Below, one piece after another: positions 15,906-23,162 of a stretch of 36,271 bases of DNA. Position 1 is the stretch's first letter. Each line of letters starts with the position of its first letter. The stretch comes from Candidatus Kuenenia stuttgartensis. Lineage in GTDB: Bacteria; Planctomycetota; Planctomycetia; Planctomycetales; Planctomycetaceae. The notes below the pieces were generated by a model, which was not told the DNA's origin, did no database searches, and saw only the letters and a program-made list of their open reading frames with translations. The position numbers were made by a program, and so were the translations under genes. The DNA lies in contig CAMDPK010000072.1 in the NCBI GenBank assembly GCA_945904015.1, positions 1-36,271 on the forward strand. The letters run 5' to 3'.

Positions 15906-17423
15906 ATGTCCTCTCCCGTTCTCACCATGTCCGGCATCTCGAAGTCGTTCGGCGCGACACAAGCGCTGCGCGATGTCTCGCTCGACGTGCCGGTCGGGCG
16001 TGTGCTGGCTTTGATCGGTGAGAACGGTGCCGGCAAGAGCACACTGATGAAAGTGCTCAGCGGGGCACACGTACCCGACGCCGGGACGATGACGCTGAAC
16101 GAGAGGCCGTTCACTCCGAGCGGTCCGCACGATGCGCGATTGGCCGGCGTCGGCATGATCTATCAAGAGCTGAATCTCGCGCCGGACTTGAGCGTCGAAG
16201 ACAACATCATGCTCGGTCAGGAACACAGTCGGTTCGGGATGCTCAACAGACGTGCTCAGCAAGCGAAAGTGCGCGAAGTGCTGGAGTTGCTCGGTCATCC
16301 CGATTTGCCGCCGAGCACACCGGTTCGCGAACTGCCGATCGCTCAGCAGCAACTCGTCGAGATCGCGCGGGCACTGGCCTCGGACTGCAAGGTGATCGTC
16401 TTCGACGAGCCGACCAGTTCGCTGACACGCTCAGACGTCGAACACTTATTCGCCGTCATCCGCCGACTGAAATCAGCGGGACTCGGCATCGTCTACATCA
16501 GTCATTTCTTGGAAGAGATTCGGCAAGTCAGCGACTGTTACGCCGTGCTCCGCGATGGCCAATCGGTCGGCAGCGGCGAGTTGTCGGACACGACCGACAC
16601 GGACATCGTCAGCCTGATGGTTGGCCGCGACGTTTCGGAACTGTTTCCGTCAGTCCCGCACACGCCGGGCGAAGTCATGCTGCAAGTGCGTTGCTTGTCG
16701 GGCGAGTCGTCCCCAGTCGATGTCTCGTTCGAACTGCGGCGCGGCGAAATCCTCGGCATCGCCGGCTTGATCGGGGCAGGGCGGACGGAGTTGCTGCGTT
16801 GTTTGTTTGGTTTGGACGAAGTCGCGAGTGGCGACGCCATTCGTAGTCCGGACGCCTACGTCCGGACTCTCGGACGTAGGCGTCCGAGCTACGGCTGCTC
16901 GCCGCGACGCCGCATCGCCGAAGGCTTCGGTCTCGTCTCCGAAGACCGCAAGACCGAGGGGCTCGCGCAGTCGCGGTCCATCGCCGACAACATGACCTAC
17001 AGCCGCTTGAAGCCGTACTCGCGTTTCGGCTGGCTGAACCTGAACCGTCGCCGTACCGCCGTCGCCGATTGGATGCGGCGACTGCACGTCAAAGCGGCGT
17101 CGCCGGAGCAATCGGTCGGCGAGCTCTCCGGCGGCAACCAACAAAAGGTCGCGATCGCGCGCGTGCTGCATCAAGAGGCGGACATCTTGCTGCTCGACGA
17201 ACCGACGCGCGGCATCGACGTCGGCACGAAGGCGGAAATCTACCGCCTGATGGGAGAGCAAGCCGCCGCCGGCAAGGCGATCATCTTCGTCAGCTCGTAC
17301 CTGACCGAGCTGCTGGCCGTGTGCGACCGCGTGGCGGTGATGTCGCGTGGGAGGATGAAAGAAGTCCGAGCCGCAAAAGACTGGACCGAAGAAGCCGTGA
17401 TGGCCGTGGCGGTCTCGGTCTGA
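15906..17423 (+). CDS. Sugar ABC transporter ATPase with two ABC domains and an inserted palindrome-encoded segment
   Basis: A 505-residue RbsA-type ATPase powering import. First domain: Walker A G-E-N-G-A-G-K-S-T (38-46), Q-loop Y-Q-E-L-N-L, the signature stretch I-A-Q-Q-Q-L-V-E-I-A, Walker B V-I-V-F-D-E-P-T. Second domain: a degenerate Walker A G-L-I-G-A-G-R-T-E-L, as usual in this family, then L-S-G-G-N-Q-Q-K-V and L-L-L-D-E-P-T-R-G-I-D. Residues about 311-330 (A-I-R-S-P-D-A-Y-V-R and on) are coded by a 50-base palindrome. They interrupt the stretch between V-A-S-G and S-P-R-R-R-I-A-E-G, where family members have a short strand. The reading frame stays intact. An operon with the binding protein and permease is clear. 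Confidence 0.92.
   Translation: MSSPVLTMSGISKSFGATQALRDVSLDVPVGRVLALIGENGAGKSTLMKVLSGAHVPDAGTMTLNERPFTPSGPHDARLAGVGMIYQELNLAPDLSVEDNIMLGQEHSRFGMLNRRAQQAKVREVLELLGHPDLPPSTPVRELPIAQQQLVEIARALASDCKVIVFDEPTSSLTRSDVEHLFAVIRRLKSAGLGIVYISHFLEEIRQVSDCYAVLRDGQSVGSGELSDTTDTDIVSLMVGRDVSELFPSVPHTPGEVMLQVRCLSGESSPVDVSFELRRGEILGIAGLIGAGRTELLRCLFGLDEVASGDAIRSPDAYVRTLGRRRPSYGCSPRRRIAEGFGLVSEDRKTEGLAQSRSIADNMTYSRLKPYSRFGWLNLNRRRTAVADWMRRLHVKAASPEQSVGELSGGNQQKVAIARVLHQEADILLLDEPTRGIDVGTKAEIYRLMGEQAAAGKAIIFVSSYLTELLAVCDRVAVMSRGRMKEVRAAKDWTEEAVMAVAVSV
16843..16892. repeat. 50-bp palindromic element inside the ABC ATPase coding sequence
   Basis: Arm 16843-16864 (GTAGTCCGGACGCCTACGTC...) pairs with 16871-16892 in 20 of 22 positions around a 6-base loop. 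It lies within the coding frame of the transporter ATPase and translates to an Arg/Tyr/Pro-rich segment unlike its neighbours, consistent with in-frame insertion of a mobile palindrome. Confidence 0.75.
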
Positions 17424-17469
17424 GAACGACCGTGATCGCAGTCCGATTCCCTCAATCCATTGATTCGAC

Positions 17470-18750
17470 ATGAGCGAAAAACCTTTGACCTCCGATTCGC
17501 AGCGCGGGCCGTTGTTCGCAGACCCGCGATTCTGGAAACGTGCGCTGTCGATGTTGCGGCCGTTCCTGGCGTTGGCCGCTGTCGTGTTGCTCTTTGCGGT
17601 GGCGGACCAGCGGTTCAGCGAGAAGCCGGCGTTTTTCACAGCGGACAACTTCACCAACGTCGTCTCTCAAACGGCCATCGTGGCCGTGGCGGCGCTGGGG
17701 ATGACGGTCATCATTATCGCGGGTGGCATCGATCTGTCCGCAGGGACGGCCATCGCACTCGCGGCCACCGTCTTGGCGTGGTGTTTGAAGGAGGATGTCG
17801 CGACGAAGTTGGTCGCAGGCGATTCGGTGGCGAGCGCCACGGCGAGACTCAAATCGGCCAACGACGAGCTTGGCCGCGTCAACAAAGAACTGAAAGCTCT
17901 AGGAGAGAAGTCCCCCGGTAATTCGGTGATCGCCGAAAAACTGTTGGACCTGGGCAATGCCACTCACGAAGTCGAACGACGCGAGCAAAGGCTGGCGTCG
18001 GTGAAGATGGTCTCGCAATCCTGGTCGAAGTGGACGCCGACGCTGGCCGTCCTGGCGGCGCTCGGTTGCGGGTGCTTGTGCGGCTTCGTGAATGGAGCCT
18101 TGATCAGCGTGTTGCGGGTCGTGCCATTCATCGTGACGCTCGGAACGATGCAGCTTTTCCTCGGCCTGGCCAAGCAAATCGCCAGCAATTCCACCGTGCG
18201 GCCTGATCGAGCGAGTCAGGTGCCCGATTGGTTTTCCAGCCTCTTGAGTATTCGCCCCGAGACGCTCTGGCTGAAACTTCCCGCCGGCGTGTGGCTGACG
18301 CTGCTGCTCGCCGGGTTGCTCGCGGCCGGGCTGCATTGGACGGTCTTCAGCCGCTACGTCTTCGCGCTCGGCTCGAACGAAGCCACCGCGCGACTGTGCG
18401 GCATCAACGTCCGCTGGAACAAGATCGCGGTCTACACGCTGAGTGGTTTGTTCGTCGGCATCGCCGGCTTGTACCAGTTCTCGCGGCTGACGGTCGGCAA
18501 TCCGACCTCCGGAACGGGACTCGAATTGAAGGTCATCTCCGCCGTCGTCATCGGCGGCGCGAGCCTCAGCGGCGGACGCGGTTCCGTACTCGGCACGTTG
18601 CTGGGGGCACTCATCATGTCGGTCATCGGCAACGGCTGCACGATGCTCGGTCTGGAGAATCCCGTCCAAGATATGATCCTGGGCGTGATTATCGTCGCCG
18701 CCGTGACGCTGGATCAGTTCCGACAGAAGGCGGTCGGAGGTAGACAGTAG
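17470..18750 (+). CDS. Sugar ABC transporter permease with coiled-coil insertion
   Basis: A 426-residue RbsC/branched-chain-type permease that forms the membrane channel. Family marks are G-M-T-V-I-I-I-A-G-G-I-D-L-S-A-G-T (77-93), then hydrophobic helices, G-S-N-E-A-T-A-R-L-C-G-I, and V-I-G-G-A-S-L-S-G-G-R-G-S (near 360). Between the helix ending at about 106 and the next, starting at about 188, sits roughly 75-80 hydrophilic residues. These have heptad-like Leu/Ala spacing and are rich in Lys, Glu, Asp and Asn. Homologues normally turn directly here, so this looks like a coiled-coil insert. The ATG at 17470 lies 46 bases after the ATPase stop. Confidence 0.9.
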   Translation: MSEKPLTSDSQRGPLFADPRFWKRALSMLRPFLALAAVVLLFAVADQRFSEKPAFFTADNFTNVVSQTAIVAVAALGMTVIIIAGGIDLSAGTAIALAATVLAWCLKEDVATKLVAGDSVASATARLKSANDELGRVNKELKALGEKSPGNSVIAEKLLDLGNATHEVERREQRLASVKMVSQSWSKWTPTLAVLAALGCGCLCGFVNGALISVLRVVPFIVTLGTMQLFLGLAKQIASNSTVRPDRASQVPDWFSSLLSIRPETLWLKLPAGVWLTLLLAGLLAAGLHWTVFSRYVFALGSNEATARLCGINVRWNKIAVYTLSGLFVGIAGLYQFSRLTVGNPTSGTGLELKVISAVVIGGASLSGGRGSVLGTLLGALIMSVIGNGCTMLGLENPVQDMILGVIIVAAVTLDQFRQKAVGGRQ

Positions 18751-18798
18751 GCAGCAACATCACTTTCGATTTCGTTCCACCGCTGATGGCGTTCCAAA

Positions 18799-19107
18799 AT
18801 GAGTGACGACCCATTCGACAAGTGGCCTTGCTATTGTTCCGCTTGGAAAACGAATCCCGAGGCATTTGAGAAACTCGGACTTCCACATGGATACTGTGGC
18901 TACTGCCAAATCTGTGGCAAACCGGGCCACGCGCGAGCGTGCCCCGGCGCTCCGGTCGTGACGTCAGCATGGTGTGACGAACATTTTGGGCGAGAGGTGC
19001 GTTTTGCGTGGGTCCGAAACTTGGTTCAGTTCATTTGCTCTTTGACGGTTGTGGGAGTTATTGCTGCGGTCATTTGGCTGGGCTGGTGGTTGTTCGGTCG
19101 CGGATAG
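18799..19107 (+). CDS. Small Cys-rich protein with C-terminal membrane helix
   Basis: A 102-residue protein I do not recognise. The N-terminal half has clustered Cys/His: W-P-C-Y-C, then C-G-Y-C, and C-Q-I-C-G-K-P-G-H-A-R-A-C (C-x2-C-x4-H-x3-C), plus a later C-D-E-H. This is close to a zinc knuckle but with three rather than four residues before the final Cys. A single hydrophobic helix (about residues 72-98) ends with F-G-R-G, so the Cys-rich part probably faces the cytoplasm. It lies 48 bases after the permease and 69 bases before the hydrolase on the same strand. There is no strong ribosome-binding site before the ATG. Confidence 0.6.
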   Translation: MSDDPFDKWPCYCSAWKTNPEAFEKLGLPHGYCGYCQICGKPGHARACPGAPVVTSAWCDEHFGREVRFAWVRNLVQFICSLTVVGVIAAVIWLGWWLFGRG

Positions 19108-19176
19108 CGTTAAAGATGGCGCGGACTTGATCGACAGATCGTCTTACAGACGCGTTCTCGCAGAAGGAGCTTCAAG

Positions 19177-20265
19177 ATGGTGATTCGATTGCAACACGAT
19201 TGGTGGTGCTGTGCTTTGTGGCTGTGTGTTCTCTTACCCAACGCAGTCATCGCGGATGATGTTCCGGTGTACGCCGAGCATCAAAACCTGTCGTACTTCG
19301 TCGATGTCAGTGGCCAGAAGCAGCCGATCAATACCCCCGCTGATTGGGCGAAACGGCGCGAGCACATCGCGGCCTGGATGCAGACAGTCATGGGGCCACT
19401 CCCCAAGCCGGAGAAGCCCGTGCCGCTCAACGTGAAGGTCGAGGAAGAGGTCGCCGTCGGTGAACTGACTCGCAAAAAGATCAGCTATCAGACCGACTCG
19501 ATCGAGCGGCGTGTGAAGGCGTTTCTGTTTCTGCCGAAAGTAGGGCAGGCTTCCCAGCCTGCCATTCTCTGCCTGCATCAGACGACAAACATTGGTAAGT
19601 CCGAACCGGCGGGGCAGGGGGGTAATCCGAATCTGCACTACGCGCTGCATCTCGCACAGCGAGGCTATGTGACGCTCGCACCGGACTATCCGAGCTTCGG
19701 CGACTACCCGTTCGACTTCGCACCGGCTCACGGCTACACGAGTGGCAGCATGAAGGCGATCTACGACAACATCCGCGCGGTGGACTTGTTGCAGTCGCTG
19801 CCGGATGTCGACAAGGACCGCATCGGCTGCATCGGCCATTCGCTCGGCGGCCACAACACGATGTTCACGGCGTTCTTCGAGCCGCGCATCAAATGCCTCG
19901 TCTCAAACTGCGGCTTCACTCGATTTCACAAGTACTACGGCGGAGCGTTGAAGGGCTGGACAAGCTCCCGCTACATGCCGCTGATCGACTCGCGGCATCA
20001 CAACAGCCCGGACGAAGTCCCGTTCGACTTCCCGGAGATCGTCGCTGGCTTTGCTCCGCGGCCGTTCCTCGCCAGCAGCCCGATCGGCGATAGCAATTTT
20101 GAAGTCAGCGGCGTGAAGGATTCGATCGCCTCCGCGAAGCCGATCTACGAACTGCTCGGCGCGGCCGACAACCTGCAAGCCAACTACCCGAACTGCGCTC
20201 ACGACTTCCCCGAAGATGTTCGCAAGGTCGCGTACGAATTCTTCGACAAGCATCTCAAGAAGTGA
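19177..20265 (+). CDS. Exported alpha/beta hydrolase (dienelactone-hydrolase/acetyl-esterase type)
   Basis: A 362-residue exported enzyme. The signal peptide is about 1-26 (ends VIA-DD). The hydrolase core has L-C-L-H-Q-T-T, Y-D-N-I-R-A-V-D-L-L, the nucleophile elbow G-H-S-L-G-G-H (Ser222) and a C-terminal N-C-A-H-D-F-P whose His342 fits the catalytic histidine. It should cleave esters, perhaps acetyl groups on polysaccharide, but the substrate is unknown. The start follows a strong AAGGAG. Residues 122-129 (VGQASQPA) are coded by a short palindrome that looks inserted. Its 3' end overlaps the convergent YdjM-like gene by 11 bases. Its position after the sugar transporter hints at carbohydrate breakdown. 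Confidence 0.85.
   Translation: MVIRLQHDWWCCALWLCVLLPNAVIADDVPVYAEHQNLSYFVDVSGQKQPINTPADWAKRREHIAAWMQTVMGPLPKPEKPVPLNVKVEEEVAVGELTRKKISYQTDSIERRVKAFLFLPKVGQASQPAILCLHQTTNIGKSEPAGQGGNPNLHYALHLAQRGYVTLAPDYPSFGDYPFDFAPAHGYTSGSMKAIYDNIRAVDLLQSLPDVDKDRIGCIGHSLGGHNTMFTAFFEPRIKCLVSNCGFTRFHKYYGGALKGWTSSRYMPLIDSRHHNSPDEVPFDFPEIVAGFAPRPFLASSPIGDSNFEVSGVKDSIASAKPIYELLGAADNLQANYPNCAHDFPEDVRKVAYEFFDKHLKK
19544..19563. repeat. Short palindrome inside the hydrolase coding sequence
   Basis: GGCAGGCT-TCCC-AGCCTGCC forms an 8-bp perfect hairpin with 4-base loop. It lies in frame in the alpha/beta-hydrolase gene, preceded by GTAG, and codes part of VGQASQPA. It may be a minimal dispersed repeat or a chance hairpin. 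Confidence 0.4.
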
Positions 20266-20845
20266 CGCTCGCGGGCGGATCACGCCTCGGCCACCATTTT
20301 CGCAGCGTGCTCACGAAGGCTTGATCGACTTTCGTGGAGATCATTTCGAGCGGCGAGAATCCTCGCTGTCGAGCCAACCAGAGGGTCAGCACGAAGCAGC
20401 CCACGCCGATCGCTCGGTTCGGCCAGGCGTTCAAGTCCCACTGGCCGGACCAAGTCCACTGCCAAGCGTTCGAGATCGGCAACAGATACGGCACCGGCCA
20501 CTGATACCCGTCCGCGCCGCGCGAGCCGATGACGTCGCAGAACAAATGCAGATGGAACGTCAGACAAGCCAGCAGCGTTGTCTTCCAGTTCCCCTTCGAG
20601 AGCCACGCGGCTGCGACCGTCACGAACGCCGCGAAGCCGACGTTGTGACACAGGATGTGGTGGTAATCGCTGTGCCACAGTAGCGGTGTATCCCAGTTGA
20701 TCGTGATCCAGTCCTCGATCGGATAGCCGAAGCCGTCGATGTCGGGGACAACTCCCGCGAGCGTGACGAGAGTTCGGTCGCGACGCGTCTTCGTCGTCGC
20801 GTCGGCGATGACCCAACTGATGAGGAAGTGCGTCGGCGGGATCAT
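20255..20845 (-). CDS. YdjM/DUF457-like membrane-bound metal-dependent hydrolase-type protein
   Basis: A 196-residue membrane protein with about four hydrophobic stretches. Metal-binding-type motifs match the YdjM/DUF457 family: the N-terminal P-T-H, V-V-P-D-I-D-G (33-39) and W-H-S-D-Y-H-H-I-L-C-H-N, then H-L-H-L-F-C-D. The family is annotated as membrane-bound metal-dependent hydrolases, but few members have a known reaction. The start ATG shares ATGA with the stop of the TRIC-family gene upstream (20842-20845), and AAGGA precedes it. This indicates translational coupling. It overlaps the convergent hydrolase by 11 bases at its end. Confidence 0.85.
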   Translation of the reverse strand: MIPPTHFLISWVIADATTKTRRDRTLVTLAGVVPDIDGFGYPIEDWITINWDTPLLWHSDYHHILCHNVGFAAFVTVAAAWLSKGNWKTTLLACLTFHLHLFCDVIGSRGADGYQWPVPYLLPISNAWQWTWSGQWDLNAWPNRAIGVGCFVLTLWLARQRGFSPLEMISTKVDQAFVSTLRKWWPRRDPPASVTS

Positions 20846-21471
20846 TCGGTTGGTCCTTGATCCTGACCGCGAGTCCGGAACACAGGCAATGCGAGCTTCC
20901 AGCGCAGCCCCGCGAGCCTCAACGCCAAGATTACTCCGGCGGCCACGACGAGGCACGTCGTGCGGTCGAAAGCTGCACGGTGCAACAGCACAAAGACCAA
21001 GTCGCCACCGAACGCGGCGGTCGCGTAGAAGTAGGTCTCGCGACGAAAGACGAGCGGCACTTCGCCGCAGAGGATGTCTCGCAAAATGCCACCTGCGACG
21101 CCAGTGACGACTCCGAGCACGATGGCCGTCGTCGCGGTCGTTTCATGAGCGAGTGCTTTTTCGGTGCCGAGCACCGCCACGAAGGCCAAACCGATCGCAT
21201 CGGCGATCAGCAGAAATTGATGCGGCGGATGCCAGTACCGAACCGTCGCGAACGTCAGTGCTCCCGCCGCAAGTCCGGTCCACAGAAACCAGTCGTCGGT
21301 GCTCCAAAACACCGGCACGTCCAGCACGAGATCGCGCAGCGTTCCGCCTCCGAGTGACGTCACCAGCGCCAACACCAACACTCCGAACAAGTCCATGCGC
21401 CGGCCTTCCGCCGCCAAAGCGCCGGTGATTGCCGAGAACCCGACCGCCAACAATCCCACGACGTACAACAT
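20842..21471 (-). CDS. TRIC-family (UPF0126) cation channel protein
   Basis: A 209-residue protein with about seven hydrophobic helices. It matches the UPF0126/TRIC family, which has two internally repeated units, each with a G-G-x-x-R-D motif. These are seen here as S-L-G-G-G-T-L-R-D and V-A-G-G-I-L-R-D-I-L-C-G-E-V-P. Prokaryotic TRIC proteins form K+-permeable trimers in the cytoplasmic membrane. The ATG at 21471 has AAGGACAGG upstream; an in-frame GTG at 21516 lacks such a site. It overlaps the next gene by four bases. The 173-bp divergent gap to the oxidoreductase gene holds no other feature that I see. Confidence 0.9.
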   Translation of the reverse strand: MLYVVGLLAVGFSAITGALAAEGRRMDLFGVLVLALVTSLGGGTLRDLVLDVPVFWSTDDWFLWTGLAAGALTFATVRYWHPPHQFLLIADAIGLAFVAVLGTEKALAHETTATTAIVLGVVTGVAGGILRDILCGEVPLVFRRETYFYATAAFGGDLVFVLLHRAAFDRTTCLVVAAGVILALRLAGLRWKLALPVFRTRGQDQGPTE

Positions 21472-21644
21472 CCGCAACCTGTCCTTTTCGACCGCAGAAA
21501 AGCCGTGATCCACCACACGACCGGTGAGTTTCGTTCCTCGTGAGCCGAGTTTAGACTCCTCGCCGAAGTTTCGTCAGGCGAGAGGAGCCGCTCGCGTCTG
21601 ACTGCGAATATCCGGCTGAAATCCTGTGTTCGGAGGTGAGTGCC

Positions 21645-23057
21645 ATGAGCCAGAAACAAACTCGACGTGACTTCGTGCAGACGACGCTGGCCGCCGCCGC
21701 GGCCAGTTCCATGCCGTATTGGTTCTTCCGCGACCCAGCGGCCGCCAAGGCGTTTCAGTCGCCGAACGAGCGGCCGCTGATTGCCTGCATCGGCACCGGT
21801 GACCGCTGGAATGCCGTCGGCCCGAACGCTCTGGCCTTTGGCGATTGCGTCGCGGTCTGCGATGTCGATGCCGAGCACAAAGAGAAAGGGAAGAAGCGCG
21901 TCGAGGAGATTCAAAACAAAAAGGGGAACGCCAAAGAGGTCAAGATGTATGAGAACTATCTCGACCTGCTCGACAAGCACCCGGAGACGCAGATCGTCAC
22001 CGTCGTCACGCCCGATCATTGGCACTCGAAAATTTCGATCGACGCCATGAAGCACGGCAAGGACGTCTACTGCGAGAAGCCGCTGACGCTGACCATCGAC
22101 GAAGGGAAGCAGATCATCAAGGTGCTCGACGCGACGAAGCGTGTCTTCCAAGTCGGCACGCAGCAGCGCAGCGAGATGTCCGCCAACGGCAACAAATTGC
22201 AGCATCAGTTTCTCGTCGCGGTCGCGCTTGCTCGATCGGGACGGCTCGGCAAGATTCAGAAGGTGGAGTGCCGAATCGGCGGAGCACCTCCGAGTTCCGA
22301 CATTCCCAAGGCGGATGTGCCCAAGCATCTCAATTGGGACATGTGGCTGGGACAAGCTCCGATGACCGACTATCTACAAGGGAGCTTCGGCAACAACAAG
22401 CAGTACCCCGAGTCGCGGACGCACTACGAGTTCCGTTGGTGGTACGAGTACTCCGGCGGCAAGCTCACCGACTGGGGTGCTCACCACGTCGACATCGCCA
22501 CCTGGGCGATCGGCATGGAAAACAGCGGTCCAATTAGCGTCGAAGGAACCGCCAAGCATCCGGTCCCGTTCGAGAACGGCAACCCAACCGTGAGCAACCG
22601 CTACAACGCCGCGACCGAGTTCAAGATCAACGTCAAATATCCCAACGGTGTCGAGATGCTGATTCGCAGCGACGAAGACAACGGCATCCTGATCGAGGGA
22701 ACCGAAGGCCGTATCTTCGTCAGCCGCGGAGCACTGAAAGGCAAACCGTTCGAAGATCTCGAAAGCAACCCGCTGCCGGAGGACGCGCTCCTCAAACTCT
22801 ACAAAGGCAAAGACCCCGGCGATCAATACAATCGCCACATGAAGAACTTCTTCGAGTGCTGCGTCGATCGCACTCAGCCGATCAGCGACGTCTACACGCA
22901 TCACCGAGCGATGACGACCTGCCACCTCTCGAACATCGCCATCCGCCTCGGCCGCAAGCTGACGTGGGATCCCGACAAGCAAGAGATCACCGGCGACGCG
23001 GATGCCAAGAAAATGCAATCCCGCGAACAACGCAAAGGCTTCGAGATCATCGTCTGA
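21645..23057 (+). CDS. Gfo/Idh/MocA-family oxidoreductase, Tat-exported
   Basis: A 470-residue sugar-type NAD(P)-dependent dehydrogenase. The N-terminus has the twin-arginine motif T-R-R-D-F (6-10) and an alanine-rich region, so it is likely folded in the cytoplasm with its cofactor and exported by Tat. The Rossmann motif C-I-G-T-G-D is at 48-53, T-P-D-H-W-H at 122-127, the catalytic E-K-P at 144-146, and D-W-G-A-H-H-V-D near 276-283. Its substrate is unknown. The ATG at 21645 sits behind GGAGG; the GTG nine bases upstream lies too close to that site. Its end is followed by an intrinsic terminator. Planctomycetes carry many paralogues. Confidence 0.93.
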   Translation: MSQKQTRRDFVQTTLAAAAASSMPYWFFRDPAAAKAFQSPNERPLIACIGTGDRWNAVGPNALAFGDCVAVCDVDAEHKEKGKKRVEEIQNKKGNAKEVKMYENYLDLLDKHPETQIVTVVTPDHWHSKISIDAMKHGKDVYCEKPLTLTIDEGKQIIKVLDATKRVFQVGTQQRSEMSANGNKLQHQFLVAVALARSGRLGKIQKVECRIGGAPPSSDIPKADVPKHLNWDMWLGQAPMTDYLQGSFGNNKQYPESRTHYEFRWWYEYSGGKLTDWGAHHVDIATWAIGMENSGPISVEGTAKHPVPFENGNPTVSNRYNAATEFKINVKYPNGVEMLIRSDEDNGILIEGTEGRIFVSRGALKGKPFEDLESNPLPEDALLKLYKGKDPGDQYNRHMKNFFECCVDRTQPISDVYTHHRAMTTCHLSNIAIRLGRKLTWDPDKQEITGDADAKKMQSREQRKGFEIIV

Positions 23058-23087
23058 GCGGATGCGGTTCGAGTGCTTCAGAAATCG

Positions 23088-23121
23088 AAAGGGCAGCCGG
23101 TGCGAGCCGGCTGCCTTTTTT
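23088..23121 (+). terminator. Intrinsic terminator after the Gfo/Idh/MocA gene
   Basis: A perfect 9-bp GC stem GGCAGCCGG/CCGGCTGCC (23092-23100 and 23107-23115) with a 6-base loop is followed by six T. A-rich sequence on the left side makes it possibly bidirectional, serving also the minus-strand operon that ends at 23163. Confidence 0.85.
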
Positions 23122-23162
23122 CATGTGCGATGATCTTCCGCAGTCAGTCTGGGAAGGCTGAC

